This document shows positions 7,683 to 8,702 of a DNA stretch of 8,702 bases, in pieces. Source of the stretch: Myxococcales bacterium (GTDB taxonomy: Bacteria; Myxococcota; Myxococcia; Myxococcales; Myxococcaceae); the NCBI GenBank assembly GCA_003153055.1, contig PMBV01000282.1:14528-23229 (forward strand). Reading direction: 5' to 3'. The notes under the pieces were generated by a model. It did no database searches, was not told the origin of the DNA, and saw only the letters and a list, made by a program, of their open reading frames with translations. Within the stretch, counting starts at the first letter, position 1; the number at the start of each line of letters is the position of its first letter. Position numbers and translations under genes: made by a program.

Positions 7683-8702
7683 TCAGAGCTTCCCGACGAA
7701 GGACGTGACCGACTGCGGAGCGAGGGTCGCGGTGAACCGCCCACCCGAGACTGAAATGGCGCTCTTCGCCGCGAGGCTGTCGCTCGACGTGGTCGCGAAG
7801 GGAGTGAAGCTGCAGGGCGCGTCGCCCGAGACGAAGAGCGAGAGGTTGGTGGTGCTCGTGTTCTTGTTGGCGGCGACGACCACGACGGTGCCGTCCGTGG
7901 GGTTCACGAACGCGGTGAGGAGCACTCCCGAGGGCACCGTGCCACTCGTGCCGATGCGCTTGAAGCCGGGGCGAGCGAAGCGGCTGTAGTTGCCCATCAC
8001 CCAGAGCCGCTTGCTCGGCTGGCCAGTGCCCTTGTCCCAGAGCGCGCCGTTGTCGGTCCCCGCGGGGTAGACCCACCAGTAATGCCACGCGTTCATGTTT
8101 GCGATGGTGAGCGCGTCATGAATGAGCTGTGCGACGCGAAGGGCACTCCCCATGCCCGGGTCTTCCTTGCCATCGGTGTCGTAGATCTCCGTCTCCCAGA
8201 ACTCCTTTCCTGCTTGGGCGATCTCCGGGTGGGCCGAGGGGGAACAGCCGTATTCGTGCGTGGCGATGATCGAGATGTATGGCGATGCCTTGGCGTCGTT
8301 CAGGAGCGCCGGAGCGAAGTTGGGAAAGCCACACCAATTCTGGGTCTCGGGCCCCATGATTTTGACTCCCGAAGAGGCGAGCGCGGCTCCCATGTAATTG
8401 CCGATGAATGAGGCCATGGTCGCGCCGGTGTAGACGCACGACTCGTAGTCGACGTTGGCGTCCGGTTCGTTCTGCGCGGATACGGCGTAGATCGGCACCC
8501 CGTTGTCCTTCATGGTCTGAACGAACTTGGCCAGCCGGTTCGCGAAGTCCTGGCCGTTGGTGAGCGTGCCCATCACCGAGTTGTTGTTGCTCTTGTCTTC
8601 TGGCGGCGGGGTCCAGGGTGTCGCCCAGACGGTCGCGCCCCGGGCCACGGCGAGCTTGGCGATGTTGGTCTCGCTCGTCGTGCCGTCGGGGGCGATGCGA
8701 AT
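7683..8702 (-). CDS. GH30 family glycoside hydrolase, xylanase-like (5' truncated)
   Basis: The minus-strand frame is open to the window edge, so the N-terminus (signal peptide and first barrel strands) is missing; 339 residues are visible. The in-frame GTG at 8648 falls inside the conserved barrel, just before RGATVWATPWTPP, and is not a start. GH30 landmarks occur in order. WATPWTPP and KSNNN form the loop seen in xylanase-type members. SAQNEPD carries the likely acid/base Glu79. THEYG follows, and FWETEIYD carries the likely nucleophile Glu172 (numbered from the edge). After these come WHYWWVYPAG and a C-terminal side beta-sandwich (KRLWVMGNYSRFARPGFKRIG to SVTSFVGKL). GH30 enzymes are retaining hydrolases; the bacterial xylanase branch cuts glucuronoxylan. 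In glucuronoxylanases an Arg after the WW segment binds the glucuronate side chain; here that stretch reads VYPAGTDNG with no Arg, so specificity may differ. It runs convergent to the operon and is probably regulated separately. Confidence 0.9.
   Translation of the reverse strand: MRIAPDGTTSETNIAKLAVARGATVWATPWTPPPEDKSNNNSVMGTLTNGQDFANRLAKFVQTMKDNGVPIYAVSAQNEPDANVDYESCVYTGATMASFIGNYMGAALASSGVKIMGPETQNWCGFPNFAPALLNDAKASPYISIIATHEYGCSPSAHPEIAQAGKEFWETEIYDTDGKEDPGMGSALRVAQLIHDALTIANMNAWHYWWVYPAGTDNGALWDKGTGQPSKRLWVMGNYSRFARPGFKRIGTSGTVPSGVLLTAFVNPTDGTVVVVAANKNTSTTNLSLFVSGDAPCSFTPFATTSSDSLAAKSAISVSGGRFTATLAPQSVTSFVGKL

Noticed and set aside
8646..8648. GTG as the start of the GH30 gene
   Set aside because: The codon lies inside conserved barrel sequence, and the frame continues with family-like residues to the window edge.

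Overview
The window is GC-rich, tightly packed bacterial DNA. The strong G/C third-position bias, the secreted multi-domain proteins, the lipoprotein and c-type cytochrome content and the secreted GH30-type glycosidase fit a Gram-negative environmental bacterium. Myxococcota or a related former deltaproteobacterial lineage is my best guess, but nothing here proves the taxon. There are no tRNA, rRNA, CRISPR, insertion-sequence or phage signals, and no gene-free stretch longer than about 20 bases.

Positions 1-7667 (+ strand) carry five consecutive genes that look like one operon. They are: the C-terminal 1370 residues of a very large exported mosaic protein (prealbumin-like modules, an IPT/TIG-like module, then a right-handed parallel beta-helix); a small exported protein of unknown function; a LolA-like lipoprotein; an SCO1/SenC copper chaperone with all its metal ligands; and a fusion of a mono-heme cytochrome c domain to an ABC-type periplasmic binding domain. 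The junctions are a 4-base overlap, an 18-base gap with a good Shine-Dalgarno, a 26-base overlap with an internal GGAGGT, and a 1- or 4-base overlap. All five products appear to leave the cytoplasm. A copper chaperone and a heme protein together suggest a cell-envelope or extracellular redox module. The enzyme that would receive the copper is not in the window and may lie upstream, where the first gene and the promoter are cut off.

Positions 7683-8702 (- strand) carry the C-terminal 339 residues of a GH30-family glycoside hydrolase, probably a secreted xylanase-type enzyme. It runs convergently into the operon, with only 15 bases between the two stop codons. It is probably unrelated in function to the operon.

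The most notable items are the five-gene copper/heme/beta-helix cassette as a unit and the cytochrome c-binding-protein fusion without any transporter partner. The rest looks ordinary.
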